From: Rhodococcus antarcticus
Lineage (GTDB): Bacteria > Actinomycetota > Actinomycetes > Mycobacteriales > Mycobacteriaceae
Direction of reading: 5' to 3'
Assembly: GCF_026153295.1 (NCBI RefSeq)
Contig: NZ_CP110615.1
Span: forward strand, 3,224,001 to 3,288,000
Length of the DNA stretch: 64,000 nucleotides
This document shows, one piece after another, positions 34,546 through 43,283 of the stretch. Position numbers and translations under genes: made by a program. Numbering within the stretch: the first letter of the stretch is position 1; each line of letters opens with the position of its first letter. The notes beneath the pieces are model-generated. The model worked only from the letters and a program-made list of their open reading frames with translations. It did no database searches and was not told the origin of the DNA.

Positions 34546-35742
34546 ATGGTCGACTCCGAGGTGGGCGCTCTGCGCACGGTGATGCTCCACCGGCCCGGGG
34601 CGGAGCTGCAGCGGCTCACCCCCCGCAACAACGACCAGCTGCTCTTCGACGGGGTCCCGTGGGTCTCGCGCGCCCAGGAGGAGCACGACGCCTTCGCCGA
34701 GGTGCTGCGCGGCCGCGGGGTCGAGGTGCTGCTGCTGGCGGAGGTGCTGACCGAGGCCCTCGCCGTGGACGCGGCCCGGGCCGTGGGTGTCGCTGCCGCC
34801 GTCGACGCGCTCCGGCTCGGTCACGGCCTCGCCGATGCGCTCTCCGCCCACCTGCTCGACGTCTCCCCGGCCGAGCTCGCCGACGTGCTCACCGCGGGCA
34901 TGACCTTCGACGAGCTCCCGGTCGCGGAGCGCACGGCCGGGGTGTCGCTGGTGCGGCGGATGCACCACGGCAGCGACTTCGTGGTCGACCCGCTGCCCAA
35001 CCTGATGTTCACCCGCGACAGCTCGGTGTGGGTGGGCGACCGGGTGGCGATCACCTCCCTGGCCCTGCCCGCCCGCCGGCGGGAGACCTCGCTGACCGAC
35101 CTCATCTACGCCCACCACCCGCGCTTCGCCGGCACCGCCCGCGCGTACGGCCACGCCCAGGCCCCGGTCGAGGGTGGCGACGTGCTGCTGCTCGCCCCCG
35201 GGGTCCTGGCCATCGGGGTCGGCGAGCGCACCACCCCGGCCGGGGCCGAGTCCTTCGCGCGCAGCGCCTTCGCCGACGGTCTCGCGCACACGGTGCTCGC
35301 GGTCCCCATCGCGCAGGAGCGGGCCTCGATGCACCTGGACACCGTGTGCACCATGGTCGACCGCGATGCCGTGGTCATGTACCCGGCCATCCAGGACACC
35401 TTGTCCGCCTTCACCATCCGCGCGGACGGCGACCACGTCACCGTCGCAGGTCCGGCCCCCTTCGTCGAGGCCGCGGCGGACGCCATGGGCATCGACAAGC
35501 TCAGGGTCATCGACACCGGGCTCGATCCGGTCACCGCCGAGCGCGAGCAGTGGGACGACGGCAACAACACCCTCGCGGTCGCGCCCGGAGTGGTCGTCGC
35601 CTACGAGCGCAACGTGCGCACCAACGCCCGGCTGGAGGACGCCGGCATCGAGGTGCTGCCCATCGCCGGGTCCGAGCTGGGCTCCGGCCGGGGCGGTCCG
35701 CGCTGCATGTCCTGCCCGGTCTCCCGCGACCCGCTCGACTGA
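34546..35742 (+). CDS. arcA: Arginine deiminase
   Basis: A 398-aa guanidino-group hydrolase converting L-arginine to citrulline and ammonia. Family features: [12 protein letters not shown] at the N-terminus, [11 protein letters not shown], the catalytic-His region [29 protein letters not shown], and the catalytic cysteine near C387 in [14 protein letters not shown]. Length is typical. Ornithine carbamoyltransferase and carbamate kinase genes are not adjacent, so the full arginine fermentation operon is absent here; nitrogen scavenging or acid protection are possible roles. The start is fixed by the leaderless promoter. Confidence 0.95.
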   Translation: MVDSEVGALRTVMLHRPGAELQRLTPRNNDQLLFDGVPWVSRAQEEHDAFAEVLRGRGVEVLLLAEVLTEALAVDAARAVGVAAAVDALRLGHGLADALSAHLLDVSPAELADVLTAGMTFDELPVAERTAGVSLVRRMHHGSDFVVDPLPNLMFTRDSSVWVGDRVAITSLALPARRRETSLTDLIYAHHPRFAGTARAYGHAQAPVEGGDVLLLAPGVLAIGVGERTTPAGAESFARSAFADGLAHTVLAVPIAQERASMHLDTVCTMVDRDAVVMYPAIQDTLSAFTIRADGDHVTVAGPAPFVEAAADAMGIDKLRVIDTGLDPVTAEREQWDDGNNTLAVAPGVVVAYERNVRTNARLEDAGIEVLPIAGSELGSGRGGPRCMSCPVSRDPLD

Positions 35743-35783
35743 CCTGCCGCGGCGCCTTCAGCCTCACCTCAGCCCTGGCGCCG

Positions 35784-35789
35784 TACCCT
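35784..35789 (+). promoter_or_regulatory. -10 box for leaderless LCP gene
   Basis: TACCCT ends 7 nt before the GTG at 35797. Confidence 0.45.
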
Positions 35790-35796
35790 CGGGAGC

Positions 35797-37086
35797 GTGG
35801 CAGACGGGTGGAACGGCGGACGCAGACCGGCGCGGGGTCAGCAGCAGCCGGACGCCGACCCCACCCGGGCGGTCCCCCGGTCGGAACCACCCCGCCCGCG
35901 TGCGTGGTCGCAGGTTCCCCCCGGCGGCCGGACCCAGCAGGACCCCCGCGGTCCGGGGCAGCCGGCTCGCCAGTGGGACCGCAACGGCGTCGACACCACC
36001 CAGTACGCCCCCCGCCAGGTTCCCCAGCCCTACCGCGACCAGCCCTACCGTGACCAGTCCCAGCGTCAGCAGCCACCGGGCCCACCCCGCCGCGGCGGAC
36101 AGCCCGCGGCGGTCGTGCCCCCTGCGCGGCCGCGGAGGAAGCGGCGCTGGGGCCGTCGCCTGGGCGTCGTCGCCCTGGTGCTGCTGCTCGCCCTCGGTGG
36201 GTTCACCTGGTTCCTCGACGCCAAGCTGAACCGGGTCGCCGCCCTGGTGGACTACGCCGGCCGGCCGGCCGCCACCTCGGGCACGAACTGGCTGCTCGTC
36301 GGCTCCGACAGCCGCGCCGACCTGTCCCCCGAGCAGCAGGCGGCGTTGTCCACCGGGGACACCGGGGGCAGCCGGACCGACACGATCATGCTGCTGCACA
36401 AGCCGAGCAGCGGGGCGTCGACCCTGGTCAGCATCCCGCGCGACTCCTACCTCGACATCCCCGGCCACGGCAGGAACAAGGTCAACGCCGCGTTCTCCAT
36501 CGGTGGGCCGCAGCTGCTGGTGCAGACCGTGGAGCGGGCCACGGGGCTGCGCATCCAGCACTACGCCGAGGTGGGCTTCGGCGGGTTCGCCGGGGTGGTC
36601 GACGCCGTGGGCGGGGTGACCATGTGCCTGCCCAACGCCATCGACGACCCCGCGGCCGGCATCAACCTCGCCGCCGGGTGCCAGCAGCTCACCGGCGCGC
36701 AGGCCCTGGGCTACGTCCGCACCCGACACACCTTCGCCAACCAGGACCTCACCCGCATCGCCAACCAGCGCGCGTTCCTCACCGCGCTGTTCGCCAAGGC
36801 CAGCAGCCCCAGCACCTTCCTCAACCCGTTCCGGTTCCTGCCGCTGGCCACCCAGGGCGTCGGCTCGCTGACCGTCGACTCCGGTGACCACGTGTGGAAC
36901 CTCGCCGGGCTCGGGCTCTCCATCAGCAGCGGCGACCTCGTGAACACCACCGTGCCCGTGGGCGGCACCCCCAACGTGCCCGGCGCCGGATCGGTGGTGG
37001 AGTGGGACCGAGCGAAGGCTCAGCAGTTCTTCGGCGCGCTCGCGGCCGACCGCCCGCTGCCGGCCGACCTGGTGTCCGGGGGCTGA
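35797..37086 (+). CDS. LytR-CpsA-Psr (LCP) family glycopolymer ligase
   Basis: A 429-aa membrane-anchored LCP protein. The first ~110 residues are a Pro/Gln/Arg-rich cytoplasmic tail, then one helix (LGVVALVLLLALGGFTWFL), then the extracytoplasmic LCP domain: NWLLVGSDSR, GGSRTDTIMLLH, LVSIPRDSYLDIPGHGRNKVNAAFSIGG and a later LTGAQALGYVRTRH. The Asp and Arg residues binding the polyprenyl pyrophosphate are present. LCP enzymes attach arabinogalactan to peptidoglycan in this order of bacteria. The position before ferritin matches Rv3840. Confidence 0.92.
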   Translation: MADGWNGGRRPARGQQQPDADPTRAVPRSEPPRPRAWSQVPPGGRTQQDPRGPGQPARQWDRNGVDTTQYAPRQVPQPYRDQPYRDQSQRQQPPGPPRRGGQPAAVVPPARPRRKRRWGRRLGVVALVLLLALGGFTWFLDAKLNRVAALVDYAGRPAATSGTNWLLVGSDSRADLSPEQQAALSTGDTGGSRTDTIMLLHKPSSGASTLVSIPRDSYLDIPGHGRNKVNAAFSIGGPQLLVQTVERATGLRIQHYAEVGFGGFAGVVDAVGGVTMCLPNAIDDPAAGINLAAGCQQLTGAQALGYVRTRHTFANQDLTRIANQRAFLTALFAKASSPSTFLNPFRFLPLATQGVGSLTVDSGDHVWNLAGLGLSISSGDLVNTTVPVGGTPNVPGAGSVVEWDRAKAQQFFGALAADRPLPADLVSGG

Positions 37087-37115
37087 GGCCCCCGCGGCCG
37101 CATCCCAGGGAAGGC

Positions 37116-37121
37116 TATCCT
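37116..37121 (+). promoter_or_regulatory. -10 box for leaderless ferritin gene
   Basis: TATCCT ends 6 nt before the ATG at 37128. No IdeR-type iron box was recognised around it. Confidence 0.5.
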
Positions 37122-37127
37122 CATCCC

Positions 37128-37688
37128 ATGACGGCGACCAACGTGACGGCGATCGACCCGGGCACCCGGTTCCACGAGCTCCTGCGCGAGCAGGTCCGCA
37201 ACGAGTTCACCGCCTCGCAGCAGTACGTGGCGGTCGCCGTGTACTTCGACGACGCCGACCTCCCGCAGCTGGCCGCGCACTTCTACGCGCAGGCCCTCGA
37301 GGAGCGCAACCACGCGATGATGATGATCCAGTACCTGCTGGACAACGACGTGCCGGCCCGCGTGCCCGGCGTCGGGGACGTGCAGAGCGAGTTCACCGAC
37401 GTCCGCGAGCCGGTCGCTCTCGCCCTGGCCCAGGAGAAGACCGTCACCGCGCAGATCACCCGCCTGGCCCGGTGCGCCCGCGACGACGGCGACTACCTCG
37501 GCGAGCAGTTCGTGCAGTGGTTCCTCAAGGAGCAGGTGGAGGAGGTGGCCTCGATGACCACGCTGCTGACCATCGTCGACCGCGCCGGGGACAACCTGTT
37601 CCACGTCGAGGACTACGTCGCCCGCGAGATGGCCGGCGGCGAGGCCGTGGACTCCGGCGCCCCCCGGGCCGCGGGCGGCGCGGTCTAG
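37128..37688 (+). CDS. bfrB: Ferritin (BfrB-like)
   Basis: A 186-aa non-heme ferritin that oxidises Fe(II) and stores it in a 24-subunit shell. Ferroxidase ligands are visible: E26 in REQVRNEFTASQQY, and E59 and H62 in LEERNHAMMM, with further acidic residues in EKTVTAQITRL and VEEVASM. The short tail has none of the heme-Met of bacterioferritins. The LCP-ferritin-DUF5926-GDPD order matches M. tuberculosis around bfrB. Iron control is likely in the family, but no operator is visible here. Confidence 0.94.
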   Translation: MTATNVTAIDPGTRFHELLREQVRNEFTASQQYVAVAVYFDDADLPQLAAHFYAQALEERNHAMMMIQYLLDNDVPARVPGVGDVQSEFTDVREPVALALAQEKTVTAQITRLARCARDDGDYLGEQFVQWFLKEQVEEVASMTTLLTIVDRAGDNLFHVEDYVAREMAGGEAVDSGAPRAAGGAV

Positions 37689-37713
37689 CTGAGCCCGCCC
37701 CCCGGGGCCGAGC

Positions 37714-38616
37714 TCAACGGATGGTCACCTGGCGGGCGCGCAGCCCGTCCCGAGATCGGCGCTGGGCGGGGGTGAGGGGACCGTCCACGGCGAGCGCCTC
37801 GTCCAGGGCGGAACCGAGCACGGCCGTCGCCGCGGCCCACTCCTGCGCGTGCATCTCGCGGTCGAGGTCGAACACCGGCACGAGCAGCCCGTGCGCGCGG
37901 AAGGACCCGGCGAAGCGGGAACCCTCGCCCAGCGTCAGCGCCCCGGACGCGTGCACCCGGGCCAGGGCCATCATGAGGGCGTCCTCGTCCTCGGGGCGGA
38001 CCCAGCGCAGGTGGGCCTTCTCCCCCGCGTCCACCCACCACGCGCTGCGCACACCGTCGGCCCGCACCAGCGCGGTCGGCATGATCGCCTCGTTCGCCCG
38101 CTCGAGGCTCAGCGCCACCTCACCCATCGGCGGCTCGTCGCCGGGCACCCACCAGCCGAAGTCGTCGTGCACGGTGACCTCGAGCGGCACGTCCAGCACG
38201 AGCAGGTCCTGCAGCCGCGGGGCCTCGACCGTGCCGCCGACCGACTCCAGGGACTCCCCGGGGTTGGCCGTGCGGGCGAACTGCAGGGCCGCACCGAGGT
38301 CGCGGCTGAGGTCCGCACCGGGCACCTGCTGCACCTGCAGGCCCACCATCCCGAGGCCCTCGCCGGCGTCGTCACGGACCAGGGCGGCCGAGGCCATCGG
38401 GAGGACGGTGCCGAGCAGCACGGGCCGCCCGTCGCCGGCCAGGGTCAGCGTGGCGGTGGCCGAGGGGACGAACTCGCGCAGCGCGACGAGGTCGCACTCC
38501 GCGGCCAGGCCCTCGAACGGCCGGCTCACGGGGTCGGGGGTGACCGGCCGCGCACGGCGGGGCTCCTTCACCGATCCGGGTCGGGGTCCAGCCTTGCGTC
38601 CACTCTTCTTCGCCAC
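37714..38616 (-). CDS. DUF5926 family protein (Rv3839-like)
   Basis: A 300-aa soluble protein with a strongly basic N-terminus (KKSGRKAGPRPG and onward) followed by a mixed alpha/beta body. DUF5926 proteins are conserved in actinobacteria, often beside GDPD and ferritin genes as here; no function is established. The N-terminal basic tail could bind nucleic acid, but this is inference. The GTG at 38616 follows a TAGGTT box by 8 nt. That -10 box lies within the end of the upstream GDPD gene, so this gene has its own promoter. Confidence 0.82.
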   Translation of the reverse strand: MAKKSGRKAGPRPGSVKEPRRARPVTPDPVSRPFEGLAAECDLVALREFVPSATATLTLAGDGRPVLLGTVLPMASAALVRDDAGEGLGMVGLQVQQVPGADLSRDLGAALQFARTANPGESLESVGGTVEAPRLQDLLVLDVPLEVTVHDDFGWWVPGDEPPMGEVALSLERANEAIMPTALVRADGVRSAWWVDAGEKAHLRWVRPEDEDALMMALARVHASGALTLGEGSRFAGSFRAHGLLVPVFDLDREMHAQEWAAATAVLGSALDEALAVDGPLTPAQRRSRDGLRARQVTIR

Positions 38617-38624
38617 GAGGAGCG

Positions 38625-38630
38625 AACCTA
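38625..38630 (-). promoter_or_regulatory. -10 box for leaderless DUF5926 gene
   Basis: TAGGTT on the minus strand ends 8 nt before the GTG at 38616 and overlaps the GDPD stop codon. Confidence 0.42.
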
Positions 38631-39440
38631 CCCGGCCGGGCCCAACCAGCCCCGCACGGCCAGCGGGTGGTTGGTCGCCACCCACCGGACCCCGAGCTCG
38701 CGGCACAGCGCCACGTCCTCCGCGGAGTCGACCGTCCACGTGTAGGTGTCGCGCCCCTGGGCGGTGGCCCGGCGGACGATGTCGGGGTCCTCGCGGATCA
38801 CGTCGATCTTCGGGCCGATCGCCGTGCTGCCCGGGACCACCACCAGGGCCGCGGCGGACCGGCCCAGCAGCACGGTCGGCAGCTTCGGGGCCGAGCGCCG
38901 CACCCGCCACACCGCGCTCGCGGAGAAGCTCATGACCAGGGCGGTGGCCTCCACCGGGTCCGCCGGGCGCGCGAGACCGAAGCGGTGCAGCTCGGCCAGC
39001 ACCTTCGCCTCCACGAGCCCGCCGTAGCGCACGGGGTGCTTGGTCTCCACGAACAGCCGCGCACCGGGGTGGGCGGTGACCAGGTCCAGCAGCAGGGTCA
39101 GGGTGAGCAGCCTCTGCACCCCGGCCGGCTCCTCCGGGTCGGGGAGGCCGCGGTCCCGCTCGGCGACGAGGGCGTCCGCCGTCTCGGGGAACGGATCGTG
39201 CCAGCTGCCGTAGTCCAGCTCCGCCAGCCGCTGCAGGGTCATGCCGCTGACCACGCCGTGCCCGGTCGAGGTCCGGTCGACCCGACGGTCATGCACGCAC
39301 ACCAGGTGCCCGTCGCGGGTCAGCCGCACGTCGCACTCCAGCGCGTCGGCCCCCTGCAGCAGCGCGCGCTCGTAGGCGGCCAGGGTGTGCTCGGGGAGCT
39401 CGGCGGACGAGCCCCGGTGGGCCACGACCCCGATGCTCAC
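38628..39440 (-). CDS. glpQ1: Glycerophosphodiester phosphodiesterase
   Basis: A 270-aa GDPD TIM-barrel hydrolysing glycerophosphodiesters to glycerol 3-phosphate and an alcohol. Catalytic motifs are intact: VVAHRGSSAELPEHT (His-Arg and Glu), ALECDVRLTRDGHLVCVHD (Glu, Asp, His) and FVETKHPVRYG. No signal peptide is present, so it acts in the cytoplasm. Length is close to M. tuberculosis GlpQ1 (Rv3842c). Its GTG overlaps the upstream DUF4328-like gene stop as GTGA. Confidence 0.92.
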   Translation of the reverse strand: MSIGVVAHRGSSAELPEHTLAAYERALLQGADALECDVRLTRDGHLVCVHDRRVDRTSTGHGVVSGMTLQRLAELDYGSWHDPFPETADALVAERDRGLPDPEEPAGVQRLLTLTLLLDLVTAHPGARLFVETKHPVRYGGLVEAKVLAELHRFGLARPADPVEATALVMSFSASAVWRVRRSAPKLPTVLLGRSAAALVVVPGSTAIGPKIDVIREDPDIVRRATAQGRDTYTWTVDSAEDVALCRELGVRWVATNHPLAVRGWLGPAG

Positions 39441-40381
39441 GCCGACTCCCGCGCCGCCGCCGGGACCGAGGCCACCCACCGACGCCGAGGCGGTCGGGCC
39501 GCACCACCGAGCCGCTCGGTGCACCGCAGCACCACCAGCAGCGTGAGCACGGCCGTCACCGCCGCGGTGAGGTCGCTCAGGCCTGCGAGCACCACCGCAT
39601 CGGCCTGGGCCTGCGCGGTGCCCAGCAGCCGCCAGCCCCAGGTCAGCGCAGCGAGCAGGCCGCTGAGCACGAACACGGCCCACCACCGGCGCACCAGCCG
39701 GGACGGCCCCGCACCGCCGCCCAGGGACCGCTCCAGCTCGGTCACCAGGACACCGGCCTGGCCCAGGTTGACCACGGGCAGCAGGGCACCGAGCAGGACG
39801 GCACGGGTCGAGCGGGAGTCCCGCCGCCCCGCGTGCTCGGCGGCGGCGTGCCGGGCCCGGACCAGCCACAGCGCCACCACCAGGGCGGAGATGACGGCGA
39901 GCACCGGCGCGAGCACTCCGGCGGCCACCACCACCGAGTCCGACAGCGCCACCGTCCGCGCGCCGAGCAGCTCCGTGCGACCGCGCAGCAGCAGCCCGTA
40001 GCGCCACGCCTCGGCCCCGGCCGCCGCCACGAACGCGACGGCGGCGCCGACCAGCAGAGGCCGGGCGCTGGCCGCGAGCGCGCGGGCGCGGACGGTGTCG
40101 CTGGGCGCAGCAACCCCCTCGGCCAGCGTCAGCGGGTGCACCCACGGACGGGACGGCAGCCCCCAGCGCGGAGTCGCGTGGTAGCGGGGGGTGGGTCCCA
40201 GCGGCGCCGGGGCCGACGCAGCCACCGGGGCGCCGGGGGGGACGTGGGCCACCCAGCGCGTGGTCCAGGGCGCGGTGGCGACCGGGGCGGAGAGGGCACC
40301 ACCGCAGCGGGGGCACCACGGCAGCGGGTATCCCTGCACGGGCACCCGTGCGGCGCACCGGTGGCAGTGCTGGACGGGCAC
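39437..40381 (-). CDS. Zinc-ribbon DUF4328-like membrane protein (Rv3843c-like)
   Basis: A 314-aa protein. The N-terminus has a rubredoxin-like zinc ribbon with two Cys pairs (CHRCAARVP ... CPRCGG), then a Pro/Ala-rich linker and about six hydrophobic helices arranged as in DUF4328 proteins. Function is unknown. The GTG at 40381 starts 2 bp after the rhodanese stop and the 3' end overlaps the GDPD gene, so rhodanese, this gene and GDPD form one operon. It corresponds by position to Rv3843c. Confidence 0.78.
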   Translation of the reverse strand: MPVQHCHRCAARVPVQGYPLPWCPRCGGALSAPVATAPWTTRWVAHVPPGAPVAASAPAPLGPTPRYHATPRWGLPSRPWVHPLTLAEGVAAPSDTVRARALAASARPLLVGAAVAFVAAAGAEAWRYGLLLRGRTELLGARTVALSDSVVVAAGVLAPVLAVISALVVALWLVRARHAAAEHAGRRDSRSTRAVLLGALLPVVNLGQAGVLVTELERSLGGGAGPSRLVRRWWAVFVLSGLLAALTWGWRLLGTAQAQADAVVLAGLSDLTAAVTAVLTLLVVLRCTERLGGAARPPRRRWVASVPAAARESA

Positions 40382-40383
40382 GG

Positions 40384-40722
40384 CTACAGGACGGTGGGAG
40401 CGGCCGACCCGGTGGCCTCCATGGGCTTGCCGGCCTGGGCCCAGGCGGTGGTGCCGCCCTCGACGTTGACGGCGTCCACACCGTTCTGGTTCAGCCAGGC
40501 CACGGCCTGGGCGGAGCGGCCGCCGCTCTTGCACACCACGTGCACCGTGCCCTCGCCCAGCTCGGCGAGACGCGCCGGCACCTCGGCGAGCGGGATGTGC
40601 AGGGCACCGGTGGCGTGGCCGGCGGCCCACTCGTCGTCCTCCCGGACGTCGAGCAGGACGACGTCGTCGGGCAGGGCGGAGACGGGGGCGCTGGGCACGG
40701 TGGGCTGGGTCACGGGATCCAT
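40384..40722 (-). CDS. Single-domain rhodanese-like sulfurtransferase
   Basis: A 112-aa rhodanese domain. LLDVREDDEWAAGHATGALHIPL is the family opening and the active-site loop is CKSGGRSAQAV, with the catalytic Cys first. Such proteins carry sulfane sulfur as a persulfide; the acceptor is unknown. ATG 40722 (MDPVTQ) fits family length better than the frame from 40758. First gene of the rhodanese/DUF4328/GDPD run, 60 bp after the terminator at 40782-40822. Confidence 0.88.
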   Translation of the reverse strand: MDPVTQPTVPSAPVSALPDDVVLLDVREDDEWAAGHATGALHIPLAEVPARLAELGEGTVHVVCKSGGRSAQAVAWLNQNGVDAVNVEGGTTAWAQAGKPMEATGSAAPTVL

Positions 40723-40781
40723 CGTCCCACGGCCGGGTGTCCTGGCGGTGAACCGCACGCAACCCCGTCACGACGGCGGAA

Positions 40782-40822
40782 CGGGAAGCACCCGTGGTCT
40801 CGGCGACCACGGGTGCTTCCCG
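40782..40822. terminator. Strong hairpin terminator after the acetate symporter gene
   Basis: Perfect 18-bp arms (40782-40799 and 40805-40822, beginning CGGGAAGCACCC) enclose a 5-nt loop, 21 bp beyond the stop of the minus-strand symporter gene. There is no T-tract, as is common in actinobacteria. Confidence 0.8.
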
Positions 40823-40843
40823 ATCGGGGTGGGGCGGGTGGGT

Positions 40844-42469
40844 CTAGTGGGAGATCGCCTTCTCGACCCCCACCCCGGTCAGCGAGCGCACCTCCATCTC
40901 GGCGTTCTTGGCGGCGCTGCCCTTGTCCGAGCTGATCAGCGTGCCGATGATGCCGAGGACGAACGCCAGCGGAATGCTGACGATGCCGGGGTTCGCAAGG
41001 GGGAAGTACGCGAAGTCCGACCCCTTGATCATCGACGTCGCGGAGCCGGAGACGGCCGGGGAGAAGATGATCAGACCGATGGTGCTGATGAGCCCGCCGT
41101 AGATGCTCCACAGGGCGCCGGAGGTGTTGAAGCGCCTCCAGAACAGCGAGTACACGATGGTCGGCAGGTTCGCCGACGCCGCGATCGCGAAGGCCAGGGC
41201 GACGAGGAAGGCCACGTTCTGGCCGTTCGCGAGGATGCCCAGGGCGATGGCCACGATCCCGATGACCACGGCGGTGATCCGCGAGACGGCGATCTGCTTG
41301 CGCTCGTCGACCTTCCCCTTCTTGATCACGTTGGCGTAGATGTCGTGCGCGAACGACGCCGACGCCGTGATCGTGAGCCCGGCGACCACGGCGAGGATGG
41401 TCGCGAACGCGACGGCGGCGATGACGCCGAGGAAGATCGTCCCGCCCAGCTCGAAGGCCAGCAGCGGCGCTGCGGAGTTCACGCCACCGGGGGCGGCCAG
41501 GATCTTGTCCGGCCCCAGCAGGGCGGCCGCGCCGTATCCGAGCACCAGCGTGAACAGGTAGAACAGCCCGATCAGGCCGATCGACCAGACCACCGAGCGC
41601 CGGGCCTCCTTGGCCGTGGGCACGGTGTAGAAGCGCATGAGCACGTGCGGCAGCCCGGCGGTGCCCAGCACCAGCGCGATGGCCAGCGACAGGAAGTTCA
41701 GCTTGGAGGTGCCCGTGGCGCCGTACTGCGCGCCGGGAGCGAGGATGTCCTTCGGCTTGGCCGCGGCGCTTGCCATCGTCTGGGCGTTGCCCAGCAGCTC
41801 GGAGAGGTTGAAGCCGACCTTGGCCAGCACGAGGACCGTCATGACCGCCGCGCCGACGATGAGCAGCGCAGCCTTGATGATCTGGACGTAGGTGGTGCCC
41901 TTCATCCCGCCGATGAGGACGTAGGCGATCATGATCAGCCCGACGACGGCGATGACGACGGACTGCCCGCCGCGGTCGCTGATGCCCAGCAGCAGCGCCA
42001 CGAGGCCACCGGCCCCGGCCATCTGGGCGAGCAGGTAGAACAGCGAGACCGCCAGGGTGGAGATCGCGGCCGCGGTGCGCACCGGGCCCTGCTTGAGCCG
42101 GAAGCTCAGCACGTCGGCCATGGTGAAGCGGCCGGTGTTGCGCAGCAGCTCGGCCACCAGCAGCAGGGCCACCAGCCACGCGACGAGGAAGCCGATGGAG
42201 TAGAGGAAGCCGTCGTAGCCGTAGACCGCGATGGCGCCCGCGATGCCGAGGAAGCTCGCCGCCGAGAGGTAGTCACCGGAGATGGCGACACCGTTCTGCG
42301 CACCCGAGAACGAGCTCCCGCCGGTGTAGTAGTCGGCCGCGGTCTTGTTGTTGTGGCTGGCCCGGAACACGATGACCAGCGTGAACACCACGAACCCGGC
42401 GAAGATGAGGATGTTGACCAGCGGGCTGCCGAGGTCCGCGGCCGCCGCCTGGGCGAGCACCGCGCTCAT
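40844..42469 (-). CDS. actP: Sodium/solute symporter, cation/acetate (ActP/MctC) type
   Basis: A 541-aa SSS-family transporter with about 13 helices. It begins with NILIFAGFVVFTLVIV and has the ISGDYLSAASFLGIAGAIAVYG signature of the ActP group, YSIGFLVAWLVALLL, GLPHVLMRFYTVPTAKEAR, and ASASFAHDIYANVI. ActP/MctC proteins import acetate, pyruvate or propionate with a cation. The ATG overlaps the DUF485 gene stop as ATGA, the standard yjcH-actP pairing. A candidate CRP/GlxR site upstream would link uptake to carbon status. Confidence 0.92.
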   Translation of the reverse strand: MSAVLAQAAAADLGSPLVNILIFAGFVVFTLVIVFRASHNNKTAADYYTGGSSFSGAQNGVAISGDYLSAASFLGIAGAIAVYGYDGFLYSIGFLVAWLVALLLVAELLRNTGRFTMADVLSFRLKQGPVRTAAAISTLAVSLFYLLAQMAGAGGLVALLLGISDRGGQSVVIAVVGLIMIAYVLIGGMKGTTYVQIIKAALLIVGAAVMTVLVLAKVGFNLSELLGNAQTMASAAAKPKDILAPGAQYGATGTSKLNFLSLAIALVLGTAGLPHVLMRFYTVPTAKEARRSVVWSIGLIGLFYLFTLVLGYGAAALLGPDKILAAPGGVNSAAPLLAFELGGTIFLGVIAAVAFATILAVVAGLTITASASFAHDIYANVIKKGKVDERKQIAVSRITAVVIGIVAIALGILANGQNVAFLVALAFAIAASANLPTIVYSLFWRRFNTSGALWSIYGGLISTIGLIIFSPAVSGSATSMIKGSDFAYFPLANPGIVSIPLAFVLGIIGTLISSDKGSAAKNAEMEVRSLTGVGVEKAISH

Positions 42470-42828
42470 CGCCGCACCCCCTCGAGCTGCTCACGGATGG
42501 CGGTGGCGCGCGGGTCGATGTCGCGGTTGGCGAAGCGCACGTAGAGACCGGTGATGACGAAGGTCGACACGAACTGCAGCAGACCGAGGACGAGGCCGAC
42601 GTTGATGTTGCCGACGAGCTTGGTCGCCATGAAGTCGTGCGCGTAGTCGGCGAGCAGGACGTAGAGCAGGTACCAGGCGAGGAACAGGCCGGTCATCGGG
42701 AAGACGAACTTCCGCAGCCGGCTGCGCAGCTCCTGGAACTCCGGGCTGGCCTGCATGTCCAGGAACGCCTGGTCGTCCGGGGTCCTCGGGCCGGGGCCCT
42801 GGTCCGGCTTCTCGTCGACGGTGCTCAC
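42466..42828 (-). CDS. DUF485 membrane protein, ActP partner
   Basis: A 120-aa protein with two hydrophobic helices (FVFPMTGLFLAWYLLYVLLADYA and VGLVLGLLQFVSTFVITGLYV), a polar N-terminus and a charged tail with the NRDIDP motif. DUF485 (YjcH) proteins are cotranscribed with acetate symporters and are thought to assist them. The GTG at 42828 follows GAGGAGG with good spacing. It overlaps actP by 4 bp. Confidence 0.9.
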   Translation of the reverse strand: MSTVDEKPDQGPGPRTPDDQAFLDMQASPEFQELRSRLRKFVFPMTGLFLAWYLLYVLLADYAHDFMATKLVGNINVGLVLGLLQFVSTFVITGLYVRFANRDIDPRATAIREQLEGVRR

Positions 42829-42853
42829 GCTGTCCTCCTCGTCGTACCTGCTG

Positions 42854-42869
42854 CGTGACGGTCGTCACG
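42854..42869. promoter_or_regulatory. Candidate CRP/GlxR-family operator upstream of DUF485-actP
   Basis: GTGA-CGGTCG-TCAC (42855-42868), with symmetric C/G outside, matches the GTGA-N6-TCAC core. It lies 26 bp before the DUF485 start. In corynebacteria the monocarboxylate transporter gene mctC is under carbon-source control, so a role here is plausible. Confidence 0.45.
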
Positions 42870-43043
42870 GCGTGCGGCTGCGCTGAACGTAGGGAGGCGG
42901 GCGCCCTCGGGGCAGGTCCACGACGATGCTGGTCGGCGGGCTGCACGAGCCGTCGGCAGGCGGTCGGCGGGCCGCGCTGAGTGGTCCCCGTCACAGCTCG
43001 CCACGCGCGCCGCCGCCACCGCCGCGCCTGGCCGTGCCCCGCC

Positions 43044-43131
43044 GTGCCCGTGGTTTCGGTCCGCCGTGCCCGTCGTCTCGGTCCGCCGTGCCCGTCGTCT
43101 CGGTCCGCCGTGCCCGTCGTCTCGGTCCGCC
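43044..43131. repeat. Minisatellite of four 22-bp tandem units
   Basis: The unit GTGCCCGTCGTCTCGGTCCG plus CC repeats four times without spacers; the first copy has two mismatches. It sits in the 42870-43283 spacer, where I see no gene: the frames over it are simple Arg/Pro/Val repeats without a start. Confidence 0.85.
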
Positions 43132-43197
43132 GAGCACCCGTACCCGCCCGTCCGGCCGGCCGAGCACCCGTACCCGTACCCGCCCGTCCGGCCGGCC
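43132..43197. repeat. Two imperfect tandem units next to the minisatellite
   Basis: GAGCACCCGTACCCGCCCGT plus CCGGCCGGCC at 43132-43161 recurs at 43162-43197 with an extra CGTACC. Slippage is the likely origin. Confidence 0.75.
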
Positions 43198-43283
43198 GCC
43201 CGTCGTTCCGGCCGCCCACCCGTCGTTTCCGCACCTTCATCTGCCCTCGACGCTCGCCTGCGCGGCGGTTGCCGTTCGGTGTG

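Noticed and set aside
37089..37127. IdeR iron box at the ferritin promoter
   Set aside because: AGGCTATCCT is only a partial match to the 19-bp consensus and is better explained as the -10 box.
43044..43197. CRISPR array
   Set aside because: Units are directly adjacent without unique spacers and no cas genes are nearby.
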